Source of the DNA: Symsagittifera roscoffensis
Lineage: Eukaryota > Xenacoelomorpha > Acoela > Convolutidae
Length of the DNA: 64,000 bases
Direction of reading: 5' to 3'
NCBI RefSeq assembly: GCF_963678635.1
Contig: NC_087065.1
Span: forward strand, 42,597,430 to 42,661,429
Shown: in pieces, positions 54,416-64,000 of the stretch
How positions within the stretch are numbered: position 1 is the first letter of the stretch
Layout of the letters: each line of letters starts with the position of its first letter
Made by a program: the position numbers and the translations under genes
Notes under the pieces: model-generated
Told to the model about the DNA's origin: nothing
Database searches by the model: none
Seen by the model: only the letters and a program-made list of their open reading frames with translations

Positions 54416-56417
54416 GGTAATTTTGCAGCACTGATTCATGGTTATTTTGTTGAATCAGGGATGACCAGACTATCCTTGCGAGGTCAACACGGTAGATAGC
54501 ACTCCTACTGCCACCTCTGATAGTCGCACTACTAACAGGGGCTGCTCTATCTATTTTGCCTGCTGCGGACCGTTACGTTAAAACAGCGTTTCCTTCCTGA
54601 ATTCCCAATTCCCTTAAAATTCAAGTAATTCTTCAATTCTTCCATGGAGGCGGACCAATGAACAGAATGGTCTAAGAGCAGATTGAGTCTAAGAACAGAA
54701 AAACAAAAATTTAACTTCTATTGACTTATACATAGTTGTAATTTATTAAAACAATTATTAGAGTTTCGTAAATAATAGCTAAAAAATGAATAAATAATGC
54801 ATGAATTGAATGATTTCATCAAGTTTTGTATCTACGAAAGACTCTGTAAATAAAAACAGTAAATTCGCACTAAGAGCGTTGTGTGTAAATTCGAATTTCG
54901 CTGCATTTTGAGTCGAAAATTCGCTGCAAGTAATCTTACTTAACAATCCCCCCTTTCTTGAAAGGGGGAGATTGTTAGGTAGATCAGGCAATTCTTATAC
55001 TTAATTTACCGATTAGCTTATAAAAATTTTTCTATAATTTAGTATTTTTCTGCTTTGTTTTCTGCTCTTTGACCAATTTTGCTTTTAGACTCTTCTGCTT
55101 ATTGACTGGCCACCTTCTCCCATGCACAAGCAAGAAATCACACAGCAAAGTAAACGCAGATAGTTGAATACTGTTCAATATAACATAGGCCAGCCGCATA
55201 ACAAAACGGCCATTCCCGTTTTATTCCTTCGTTATTGTAAAGTCATTCCTTTAAGTCTATACACGTACGTACTATCGGATATTTCCAGACCGCCATTTTA
55301 CACATTGCGCAAAGAAAAGGCTGTTACCAACTACTATTGGGAGAAATAGACCATTTTCAGCTCGACTATATTTTGAAAGGCGGGCGTTTTTCATTTCGTT
55401 TTGTTACCAGTTTACCACTGACCATTACTTATACCACTACAGTACGTTTTATTATCTTAATTTTAAGTTTTTTGATTAGTTGAACATTTAAGAACTATAT
55501 CAACCAACATCCATCAACTTTATATGCACCTTCAAACCGTTTTGCTGATAACGTTAAAAACCGATCTAAAATTAGTACGCAGCTTAATGCAGTATTTTGA
55601 AGATTAGCTGTTGTAATTTTATAGTCACGCAGACACCGCAAAAATAATAAAATCATTTTGTTAGTGCAGACTTCACGTTAGTTGTGTTCATTGAGCAAAA
55701 ACATAGACCAAACACAGAGAACAAAAAGGTAAGTCGATTTTCTTGTTATGGTTACATATGTGAACTAAAGTGTAGAATATTTTTTCAATAACTAAGGATT
55801 TTTCAAACTTCGGGGCTCATTTTGAAAGTCTTATGACAACGCTGTCGTCAAGTTGACAACAGCTGCAAATTCGGTTCTACTTGGCAGATTGGTGCGTACT
55901 AAAAAACAAAAAATCTCTTCAAACTAAAAGTCTCTCGTTCAGAAAATTATAACAAAACAAAATATGGCTAGGCTAACTAGGCAAAATTTGTCGCAAAATT
56001 AAGACTATCATTCTCACTAGAACGGTTATAAGTCCTTTGATTTTTCGAAGCTGTCTGATTACAAAAACAGTAAATAGACAAATAAATGACTCCGTGAAAA
56101 GCCACCGGCCGATTAGGCTGAAAATTTGCGATAAGGCCTTTTTGAGCTACCCAAATTCCAAGGATATTGCAAAAATTGGGGCTCAGATTTCATGTGTTGC
56201 GAGAGAAAATGAAGTCAGCTACAGATTCAATTTTATTGTTTTAACCCAAAGAATTTATGACCAGAACAGACTTGTGGTTGGTGAATATTAATTAACCTAT
56301 GTTTAATTTAAAATGAGTTTTACAAAGAACATTTGAACCCAAAATTGGTGTAAATTTCACTTAGCTCAGCTGACCAAAAAGACTTACCAACCTCAACCTC
56401 CCAACAATCAGCATAGT
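54416..56417. other. Mostly unidentified sequence after the gap
   Basis: No convincing gene. There is a small perfect hairpin ccccctttcttgaaaggggg at 54949-54968. An 84-codon plus frame at 56037-56291 (LKICDKAFLSYPNSKDIAKI, IVLTQRIYDQNRLVV) is protein-like but not recognised. Confidence 0.4.
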
Positions 56418-56449
56418 GTGCCACCGTATGCTTCTCCAGCTTATCCACT

Positions 56450-56590
56450 GCTTCAACGTCCCGTTGCTCTTGTCAAGTGGCTATCAAACTACCTCAGTGG
56501 GCGCCAAGCCAGTTTTTTTTTAAGAAACCATATGTCGACAACCAGAATTGTCCGAATCGGGGTTTCTCAAGGTTCATTTTTATCCTCTAA
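56450..56590 (+). pseudogene. LINE reverse transcriptase scrap
   Basis: In the frame 56418-56639, ALVKWLSNYLSGRQASFFLR and RIVRIGVSQGSFLSS match the RT motif B region of jockey-type non-LTR elements (WL..YL..R, GVPQGSVLSP), with P changed to S. It is only about 45 codons long and is not from the LINE at 30924, whose motif B reads GVPQGSILGP. Confidence 0.65.
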
Positions 56591-56927
56591 CAAGAATACA
56601 TACACGGATACACCCTTTCTCCAGGGCCCTATGTATTAAGACTGTCTGTAGGTTTCCCATGTATTAAGATTGCCTATAGGTTCCCTATGTATTAAGATTG
56701 GCTGTTTGTGCAAATGGCCGCCGTCGCTCCATTTTGGTTAGGACAAAAAACATTTTTCACTCTTCCATTATACTGTTCTGTTCAGTTCCTACAATTAGTA
56801 GTTATTCTCTTCAGCTCTACAATTTTCAGTCAGTTGTCATCTACAAATTTCATTAGTTAATTTCTTCAGTACTCTTCAGCTATTTTCTCCTGTTCAGCAC
56901 TACTTATCCCACTTTAGCAAAATTTCC

Positions 56928-56932
56928 CCTAT
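56928..56932. repeat. Left 5-bp target duplication (cctat) of the complete gypsy element
   Basis: Matches cctat at 63983-63987. Confidence 0.93.
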
Positions 56933-57263
56933 TGTCATGAGGCGACCTTCGGTACCTCACTCTATTCTATTTATTCATGTATATCTTATATAATTATTGC
57001 CTTTTTATCTATTCACCATAGTGCAGTAGTTTGACTCAAGGACAAATCTCACCAGCCTAATCATCTGTCACTTGAGAATGTGAAAATGCCAGTTGCGAAA
57101 GCCTGAGGCGTAAAATCGAGTTCAGAAATCTGTTAATCTTTATTCAGTCTGGAAACGATTATTCTACATACGTTATTCTATTCTATCTATTTATATATCA
57201 TATCTAATTCAGTATTCGAATTTTATAATCTAGTTTTCCCTGCACCAACAGTGGGAAATCTCA
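56933..57263 (+). repeat. Gypsy 5' LTR
   Basis: 331 bp, tgtcatgaggcg...gggaaatctca. A TATA-like stretch tatttatatatcatat is at 57189-57204. It should hold promoter and polyadenylation signals. Confidence 0.97.
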
Positions 57264-58340
57264 TGGCGCAGCCAGCAGTTCCTGTGAATGAAGACAGGAC
57301 TGACCTACTCGGAATACGCCTATTTTGGGCTAAAACATCGGTTAACCCACCATTTATTTGGGAGACATCGGTAAGACAGTTTTTCTTAGCCTTTAGTCTC
57401 AAAGACAATATCTCGCCGGGGGAGGTGTTAGTTGACCCAGCGGAGTTGGTTGATGAACCTTACCCGAAGCCTGAAGCTCCAGGAATCGATGAAAATGCAG
57501 CAGACGTAGCTAACAGGACTCTTCGAATTGCAGCAGCGAATAGAAGAATCGATGAGTACAATCAAGAAAGGAGACGAAAAGCCCCTCGTATCGGACATAA
57601 CTGGTGCTATATCGAGGCAGAGGCGCGTCTGAAATCTAGACTCTTCTTCGCACTAGGAAATGAGGAAAAAAGCGATTTTTGGGTTTTTATCCTCATGTGG
57701 ACCTGAATACATCCTCTTTCATTGACTTTCACAAATGTTGTGAAGATCTATTTAAGGCAGAGCAGGATTATACAGTCGAACGAATTAAATTGTATAACAC
57801 AATGTTTATGCAAGAGAATGATTCGTTTTCCTCGTTCTACGCACGACTAAGCGCTCAAATCGCGTTGTGTAATTGGCCGATTGACCAAGAAAGGGCAACC
57901 TTGAAGGACTTATTTATTGGTCGTATTAGGGATGTAGAGGTCCAACGGCAACTAATCAGGGCGAAGGCTAATTTTGATGATACTCTGCAGTTGGCATTGG
58001 AGAATGAGAAAGGGGCTAAGACATCAGAGCAATTCCAGAAGTTACTTCCACATAACAACTCTTCTTCGACAAACGCTAGTTCCATTCGGGTCAAACAAGA
58101 ACCGACTTCTTCGGTCCAGCAATTCAGCAATCAAGGAAACAACAGTCGCGGAGGAGGCCTCAACCGTTCCAATCAACGCCAGAATCAAAACAAACCTTGC
58201 TACTTTTGTGGTAACCCATTTTCCCTCGAACACCGTCGGACGTGTCCGGCCAGAGAAGCTACTTGTAATGCTTGAAAAAAGAAAGGTCATTTCGCCAAGG
58301 TGTGTAACACTACAAAGCGCCGAGTTAACATGGCGCAACA
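57263..58340 (+). pseudogene. gag: Gypsy gag with capsid and zinc knuckles
   Basis: ATG 57263-57265 overlaps the last LTR base and the primer site (MAQPAVPVNEDR). The first frame runs to 57706 (ending RIGHNWCYIEAEARLKSRLF). A frameshift near 57690 then moves to 57679-58275, holding the retrotrans_gag core (SFSSFYARLSAQIALCNW, DLFIGRIRD), an Asn/Ser-rich linker and a Cys-His cluster CYFCGNPFSLEHRRTC. The next knuckle is CNA-stop-KKKGHFAKVC: TGA at 58273-58275 replaces the second Cys of a CCHC. The frame then continues into the protease lead-in. Gag would form the capsid and bind RNA. Confidence 0.92.
57264..57279 (+). promoter_or_regulatory. Primer-binding site, tRNA-Ser type
   Basis: tggcgcagccagcagt starts at the first base after the LTR, as at 12276 and 27498. 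It encodes the second to sixth gag residues at the same time. Confidence 0.8.
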
Positions 58341-59177
58341 GGATGAGGTACCTTCCGATCAAGAGTGTAACTTTATCGATGTAAACGACGATAGTGAACC
58401 GGAATACGGAGTCATGGCGGTGGATGTCGTACAAATCAACAATGTAGAACTCTGTAAGGCGGAGGGAGGACAACCGAGGAGCCTCGGTATTCAATTACGT
58501 TCCGATAAATCTTTTTTCATGCTACGGTGGATACCGGCTGTCCCGTTTCATTCCTGAACAAGAAGACAGCGGAAATACTGATGAGACGGCTTCCCCATGT
58601 TACGTTTAAGGACGTCGCGAGATATCCACTAGGTGTTACTTATGTTGACTACAATAAAAAACCAATTAAACTGTTTGGGTCGTTAGTAATTGCGATTGCG
58701 TCGAAAGGATGGAAAATCGACAACGCGTGTTTATTGGTGTCCGAAAATCGGACTCGAAATCTGCTTGGATTAAACCTTCATAAACAATTGGGAATTGAAA
58801 CAGTCCAACGAGGACCAACTGAAGTTAACTTCACGGAGGATGTGGAGGAATTGGATCCGACTTCTCAGTTCTGGAGGGATCCTTTTGTGAAAAGGTACCC
58901 TAATGTGTTCAACAGGCTGGGGAGCTCGAAAAACCATAAAGTGTTCACTAACTTTAAAGATCCTTTGATACCTAGGAAGGTTAAAGGCCGCAAAGTCCCT
59001 ATTCATTTACAAGATCGAGTCACGGCCGAGATTAAAAAGTTAACCAAAGATGAACATACTCAAAAATTAGAAAAGTGTACGACGGACCATTTTATTGCAC
59101 CCATAGTACTAACTGCTAAAAAAGACGGGTCGATAAAACTTGCACTTAATGCTAAACCAATGAATGTCCAAATCTGA
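58341..59177 (+). pseudogene. pol: Gypsy aspartic protease and start of RT
   Basis: The gag frame carries the lead-in to 58557. A slip in the T6 run near 58515 moves the protease to the frame 58527-59177. The active site reads DTGCPVSFLNKK, and the flap-to-end region includes ENRTRNLLGLNLHKQLGI. The RT entry follows: HTQKLEKCTTDHFIAPIVLT and SIKLALNAKPMN. TGA at 59175-59177 stands where related RTs usually have an aromatic or His residue before KNKYQMPN. The fused protease-RT arrangement is normal for gypsy. Confidence 0.93.
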
Positions 59178-60260
59178 CAGAACAAGTACCAAATGCCTAA
59201 TATGCATGGGTTGATTGACGCGACAGCTCAAATCATCACTAGAGACACACCTGGAAAATGGTGGTTTACATCTCTTGACCTCAAATATGCTTTTAGTCAG
59301 TTACCATTATCTGCTCTAACCAGTAGTCATTTTAACTTTTGTATTTTGCGTGGAGAAGCAACCGGCACGTATCTATTCAAAACTGGTTTCTACGGACTGA
59401 CGGACATGCCCACGGAATTTCAGAAAGCGATGGATTGTACTTTACAAGGATTGGAAGGAGTTATATGTTACCTTGATGATATACTGGTGGTCACTAAAGG
59501 AAGAGTTGAAGATCACAACACTCTAGTCGAAAAGGTCATGGATCGATTGAATGAAGAAGGATGGGCGCTAAAACTAAGCAAATGTGAGTTCTCAGTTAAC
59601 AAGTTAGGGTACTAAATTGATGAATCTGGTTACGCCCCGAAGTTTTCAAAAATCGAGGCTGTCAGATCACTTATGCCACCGAAATCCCTTAAACACTTAA
59701 GATCATTCACGGGAACGCTCAATCATCTTCAACATTTTATTCCAGAATTGCATAAGTATACGGTCGCATTCCGAGCATCTTTAAAAGCGGAGAATAAGAA
59801 ATCCTTTTTGTGGGGGAAAGAGCAAGATACTGCTTTTCAGAAAATTTTAGACCTCATTGCAAACATCCCTAACTTGTATCACTATGATGCCTCAAAAGCT
59901 TCTCGAGTGAAATGTGATGCGAGTCACAGTGGGCTAGGAGCTTGTTTGGAACAGGAAGTAGCACCAAATGTCTGGGCACCGATAGCGTTTCCCTCTAGAT
60001 TTCTTAATTCCACAGAAATCAAATATAGCTCTAATGAGTTAGAGCTTCTGGCCATTGTGTGGGCGTGCAAACATTTTCGTACATATTTATTTGGTAAGCG
60101 TTTTGTTATCTTAACCGATCATTAAGCTATTATCTCAGCACTCAATGAAACGTACGGCAAGAAATCTTATCAGTCGCGACTTTCTCGTTGGGCGGATCGT
60201 CTCATCCCGTTCGATTATGAAAAATATGTACCAGGTTCCTCTCTGGGTTTTGTAGATTAT
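59178..60260 (+). pseudogene. pol: Gypsy reverse transcriptase and RNase H
   Basis: The same frame as the protease. RT motifs: WFTSLDLKYAFSQLPL (motif A Asp), KTGFYGLTDMPTEFQKAMD, VICYLDDILVV (catalytic box), LKLSKCEFSVNKLGY. TAA at 59613 replaces the residue after GY. RNase H: VKCDASHSGLGACLEQE, SSNELELLAIVWACKHFRTY, FVILTDH, then TAA at 60123 and on through RWADRLIPFDYEKYVPGSS to DYMSRHP. Apart from the three nonsense codons, the 834 codons from 58527 to 61028 are in a single frame, so the decay is recent. Confidence 0.95.
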
Positions 60261-61300
60261 ATGTCGAGACACCCGACTTTTAAAGCTCCTCTACCGTCAT
60301 CGCATGACGAATTATTTTTCATTAAATCTATTCAAGCCTTTCATAATGCTTTAAACTGGATCTGCACTCCGTTCAGATCAAAAATTGTGTCCGTGGGGCA
60401 GATTTCACATCATAATCGACTTCAACCAACCAAACGGTACGATAACATTGGAGGTAATATTCGCCACCTCCAAACTAAAGCGGTGGACCAATCATCGCCT
60501 GTCTTAATTGACCAATTGGATTCTTGCAACCAGTGTCGCTCGTCGTCCATAGAGGGCGTCGCGTTTAATAACCAACTCATTAATCAATCCCTAGAGGATA
60601 AATTGTATCCTAGTTACGATATCTCGTCGCTAGAGGGCGTTCAATCATGCTCTCAGTCAATCAGCCAATCACAGGCTCGTATGAAAAATCGCGATTTTAC
60701 ATTCTCGTCGCGAGAGGTCGTTTTTTCATGCTCTAGTCTACTCGACCAATCACAGCTTAGTATGCAAATGAGATACGCTAAACCGGAAGTTTGTGAAAGA
60801 AATCATTGTCTCCGACCTTACTTCTCAGAGTCAAGTTACACTATGGATGCTTCAAATAATCTCTCTCGAAACTCTACTCTAAACTCTACTCTAAATATTT
60901 CTAATACTTTTACTAATTCTATTGATCTCGCGGACAATACATTTAAACAAGCAACTCTCCTACTCTTCGTTGAAAATTTTTCTTCAAGTTCCCCTAATTT
61001 TTGTGCCCCAAGTCAACAAAGATGCTGACTTTCAAGAGCTACCTCCATGAATCGCCCGAGTCGATTAGATCAGATACGGACCCGAAATCTGGCCAGGATG
61101 AAACACTCTTAAGAACTTTTTGTGGTCGCTAGCAGATAGTCCACACGGAAGGCCCTTGCTCAATTTCTAAACAAGTGCCGGAGGCAGAGGCTGACAAAGC
61201 AGGCCCGACAAAAGGAAGTGGTTAGATTGGGAGTTAATGCCATTAATAATCACAAACCGTTGGTTACTTCAGACAAGACAAAAGTTATCGGCTTACCGGT
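60261..61300 (+). other. Long linker between RNase H and integrase, with CCAAT/octamer-rich repeats
   Basis: The pol frame runs on to TGA 61026-61028 with Ser/Asn/Gln-rich, low-complexity sequence and no domain. 60480-60775 holds about three imperfect 70-bp repeats (tcgtcg..agagggcgt core), four CCAAT boxes and one ATGCAAAT octamer. After 61028 the frame changes (FLNKCRRQRLTKQARQKEVV, then LGVNAINNHKPLVTS). Linkers in related gypsy elements are usually much shorter than the about 300 residues here. Confidence 0.7.
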
Positions 61301-62180
61301 CTTTTTGACGTCGACCTGTTGGGGGAGCTTACAGGAGAAGAACCGTTCCTCGGACCAATGCGGACGGCGATCATCAACAAGTACGTGCAATCCTTTAACA
61401 AACTGGAGGCGTACATGGCCCAATTCTGGACGAAGGCGGCGGTGGTGAATAATTGCGTCTTGATAGGCAACAAGTTGGCTATCCCTGAGCAGCTGCGGAG
61501 TGTCATCCTGACTCGATTTCACCGATCGCATCCTGGACAGGCAGCTATGATGGACGCTTCTCAATACATATGGTGGCCGTTTCTCAATCGTCAGATTGTT
61601 AATGTCTGCGAAAAATGCCCGGAATGTACCCTATTTGGTAAGAATATCAAAACTTCATTAACTTATAACTCTGCTAAGCCATTACCACCGCTCTTGGCCC
61701 CGAATCAAGAAGTACAACTTGATTTTGCTGGTCTGTTAATTGATAATAAAAAGGGGACTGCTTTTCTAAATACCCTTCGGTGATGTTAACTAAGACAACG
61801 AGTGCGAAAAACTAATCAAGTTCTTAAGATCATACGTTCGTAATCATGGCTTTCCGGAAAGCATTAGAACGGATCACGGCTCTGGGTTTAACATTAAAAC
61901 GGATCACGGCCCGGACATTGTTAAAGAGTTTTGCAAAAGTAGAGGCATAAACAGCGGTGGGGGATCATTGAAGTTGCGGGCTGGTTGAACGGTCCATTAA
62001 AATCATTAAACGGAAGTTGGGAACCGAGAGATTACATCCTAATTTTACAAACTTGAAATCAACATTACAACAAATCGTTGACGATATTCGGAAAACAAAA
62101 CACTCTACGCTAAAAACATCTCCTTTTGAGCTGCACTATGGTAGAAAGCTTAATATTGAGTACTCGATAACGTGATAATG
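61301..62180 (+). pseudogene. pol: Gypsy integrase, zinc domain and catalytic core
   Basis: Frame 61319-61783: the HHCC zinc domain is LTRFHRSHPGQAAMM ... VCEKCPECTLFGK, and the first catalytic Asp is in EVQLDFAG. Frameshifts near 61755 and 61808 follow. The second Asp is in ESIRTDHGSGFN (near 61870). A 30-bp local duplication repeats aacggatcacggc (61869 and 61899), giving a second TDHG. After another frameshift near 61984, VERSIKIIKRKLG carries the catalytic Glu, ending in TSPFELHYGRKLN. All three DDE residues are present, but in different frames. Confidence 0.9.
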
Positions 62181-62199
62181 TTGTTCATTCTCCTACTTC

Positions 62200-62815
62200 A
62201 GCACAAGGCCTGGAAAGAAACCTCTTAACACCGGAGCAGCCATCAGGCCAGGACTATAGCCGCGACGGGGCTGAAGTTTTGCCTCGAGGAGCGTCACACA
62301 GTCGAGTCGGGACATTCCCTTCAAGTTCAAACCACTTTTTGGAGTGGGCAATCGGGTAGCAGACAGTCAACCGTACAAGGCTCTGGAGAATTTTGCTAAG
62401 GCAGCTAACACTTGGAACCAATTGAAACGGAATGTGCAACCGCAACAGGGACGAGAGCTCCTTCGTGAATTGACTGCCCGAAATAGTGATCATGCCACCT
62501 CGCTGAAATCTGGGATTACAAAGGGGACGTTACGTTTTTACGATCTTGTTAGAGATCCGTCAGTACCAGCCTTATCGCATTCTCAGCGATTGAATGTGTC
62601 GTCTTCAACGAGGCCAAAAATACTCTCAAAAACACGTAAATTAGAAAAACTAGTTTTGCAAGATCCTCCAAGAGTCAAAATCTTTCGAAAAGTGCTTGAT
62701 CGAAAATCAGGGAAACCCTATTCAAACTAGCTAAAATCAAGATTACTCGTAATACGGACCACACTTACATAACTGACAAAGGAAAAGTCTACCGGAAAAA
62801 TCATCTAAGTTAAGA
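62200..62815 (+). pseudogene. pol: Gypsy integrase C-terminal region
   Basis: 62344-62730 encodes ADSQPYKALENFAKAANTWN, then a basic stretch with SKTRKLEKLVLQDPPRVKIF and VLDRKSGKPYSN. A TAG follows, and the next open piece, HTYITDKGKVYRKNHLS to TAA near 62812, looks like the beta-barrel end of an integrase C-terminal domain. Frames are interrupted by stops at 62728 and before 62200. Confidence 0.65.
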
Positions 62816-62851
62816 CATAATTTTAACTACCCCAAGTTTTCAGCTGGCACA

Positions 62852-63472
62852 GTGGTAGAGAGACTCCAAAGACGGATTGCTCCTCGGCCTCACTCTCAAC
62901 AATCTACTTCACCAACTCAAAGGCACACGAGCGAACCTTCCAAGGGCAAGGTGATTGATCTTACTGATGAGTCGTCGAGTGAAGACTCATTGATCACTGG
63001 GCCACAGCTTGAGTTAGTGGAGGCACCCGGCTCAGCGCCTCAGGGCGCAACTCAGGAGATTGTTTCACCACAATTAGCGACTATGCCCCTGAATACTGCC
63101 ACAGTTTCAGCATCGTCAACGGGAATTTAAGCAACGCCTCATAAATCGTCCACTCAATCAGGGCCCCATACGTCAGGGGATGGTCAACAGGAAGAGGTTC
63201 AGGGCGCGGCTACAACAGTTCCCCCTGAGGTCACTGATTCTGCCAAGAATGATTCAACCCGGTCTTCAGGACGTTCCAAGAAACCTACGAGGTTTTTCGG
63301 CGACCCTGTTTGCCATTCCGTTAAGAGTGTCACTGAATCTGTGCCTACCGAATCATCGCCACAAGAACCAGCCCTAGAGCAGACGATTGCTACACCATTC
63401 GTCCCAGTTGGTCGCAAAGGAATCCAGCTGCCCGAGGACCAAAGAACAAGTTACGCCGTTCAAGAGGATTAG
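62852..63472 (+). pseudogene. pol: Gypsy pol tail with SUMO-interaction-like motif
   Basis: One frame from 62852 to TAG 63470-63472, broken only by TAA 63128-63130. It is disordered (Ser/Pro/Gln/Thr-rich) and contains KVIDLTDESSSEDS at 62948-62989, a hydrophobic-acidic-Ser pattern like canonical SUMO-interacting motifs. The end has SGRSKKPTRFFGDPV, the Arg/Lys-Pro-x-Arg-GDP-type closing motif seen at the C terminus of many gypsy pol proteins. The separate frame after 62815 may be a domain of pol rather than a new gene. Confidence 0.7.
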
Positions 63473-63640
63473 AACTGAGGAACCTAAGAGTGACTCTTGA
63501 AACTTAAAACTTACTTAAACTTCATCTTCTTTTGCCCTACTGTTCGACCGTGTCGATTATCTGCCTGTGCTATAGTGCATTATCATTCCATTCCAATTCG
63601 TTAAAGCCAAAAATTTATACAATGATAAATTTCTTGTTCC

Positions 63641-63651
63641 AGAGGGGGGAA
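63641..63651 (+). promoter_or_regulatory. Gypsy polypurine tract
   Basis: agaggggggaa immediately before the 3' LTR. Confidence 0.92.
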
Positions 63652-63982
63652 TGTCATGAGGCGACCTTCGGTACCTCACTCTATTCTATTTATTTATGTA
63701 TATCTTTTATAATTATTGCCTTATTGTCTATTCACCATAGTGCAGTAATTTGACTCAAGGAAAAATCTCACCAGCCTAATCGTCTGTCACTTGAGAATGT
63801 GAAAATGCCAGTTGCGAAAGCCTGAGGTGTAAAATCGAGTTGAGAAATTTGTTAATCTTTATTCAGTCTGGAAACGATTATTCTACATACGTTATTCTAT
63901 TCTATCTATTTATATATCATATCTAATTCAGTATTCGAATTTTATAATCTAGTTTTCCCTGCACCAACTGAGGGAAATCTCA
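63652..63982 (+). repeat. Gypsy 3' LTR
   Basis: 331 bp, tgtcatgaggcg...agggaaatctca. Equal in length to the 5' LTR, with about 12 substitutions and no indels (roughly 96% identity by hand count). Confidence 0.97.
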
Positions 63983-63987
63983 CCTAT
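63983..63987. repeat. Right 5-bp target duplication (cctat)
   Basis: Matches 56928-56932 and closes the element. Host flank resumes at ttctgcg. Confidence 0.93.
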
Positions 63988-64000
63988 TTCTGCGAAAAAT

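Larger units (their letters stand above)
56933..63982 (+). mobile_element. Complete-length Ty3/gypsy LTR retrotransposon with broken ORFs
   Basis: 7050 bp: 5' LTR, tRNA-Ser-type primer site, gag, protease, RT, RNase H, long linker, integrase, tail, purine tract, 3' LTR and a perfect 5-bp target duplication. The LTRs differ at about 12 of 331 positions, so the insertion is moderately old. Protein frames have frameshifts near 57690, 58520 and 61301 and several within integrase. Nonsense codons fall at 58273, 59175, 59613, 60123 and 63128. No env follows integrase. Confidence 0.97.

Noticed and set aside
58273-58275. TGA at a zinc-knuckle Cys in gypsy gag, with further TGA codons in BEL and copia frames, as possible stop-codon reassignment or selenocysteine
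   Set aside because: TAA and TAG interrupt the same elements equally, frameshifts are common, and no SECIS-like context was seen. Ordinary mutational decay is enough.

Overview
This 64 kb window looks like invertebrate animal nuclear DNA and is almost entirely a graveyard of transposable elements. It is AT-rich, with long A/T homopolymers and micro- and minisatellites. It holds BEL/Pao, Ty3/gypsy and copia LTR retrotransposons, an APE-type LINE, MITEs and a tRNA-like SINE head. BEL/Pao elements are known from animals, and the copia primer site matches the internal initiator-Met tRNA site used by Drosophila copia. I could not place the organism further, and I found no host gene, rRNA, intact tRNA or CRISPR that I could defend. 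Every long reading frame is a retroelement fragment, nearly all broken by frameshifts or nonsense codons.

Layout. 1-4547 (minus): decayed BEL/Pao gag-pol running off the left edge, with a separate broken ORF of possible SGNH-hydrolase type upstream of gag (4643-5285). 6807-7564 (minus): a second BEL gag fragment. 7930-10347: a cluster of short MITEs whose terminal inverted repeats carry G/C homopolymers; three have 8-bp target-site duplications (one with a mismatch). 10783-11840: an inverted-repeat cluster and a 48-bp minisatellite. 12167-38825: a roughly 6.2-kb composite block of dead gypsy and LINE pieces duplicated in tandem. Copy A (12167-27401) later received an 8.6-kb copia element at 14941-23576, for which copy B keeps the intact empty site. 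Copy B (27402-38825) received a 5.2-kb LINE (30924-36150). The copia is internally rearranged: a repeat called R here occurs three times, separating two near-identical gag-protease segments, as expected from unequal exchange between R copies.

38826-47250: tandem repeats with periods near 30, 370 and 470 bp and sequence I cannot identify. 47259-54215: a tandem array of a 3.21-kb unit containing gypsy RT-RNase H on the minus strand, cut by a 200-N assembly gap (54216-54415). 54416-56932: mostly unidentified, with a LINE RT scrap. 56933-63982: a structurally complete Ty3/gypsy element with two 331-bp LTRs, tRNA-Ser-type primer site, purine tract and a perfect 5-bp target duplication (cctat). Its protein frames are broken.

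The most interesting signals are: four spaced hairpin-like motifs with the same loop between the two LINE ORFs; the dated order of nested insertion, tandem duplication and unequal exchange; the homopolymer-bearing MITEs; a CCAAT/octamer-rich insert inside the gypsy pol linker; a SUMO-interaction-like motif in the gypsy pol tail; and the accessory ORF upstream of the BEL gag.
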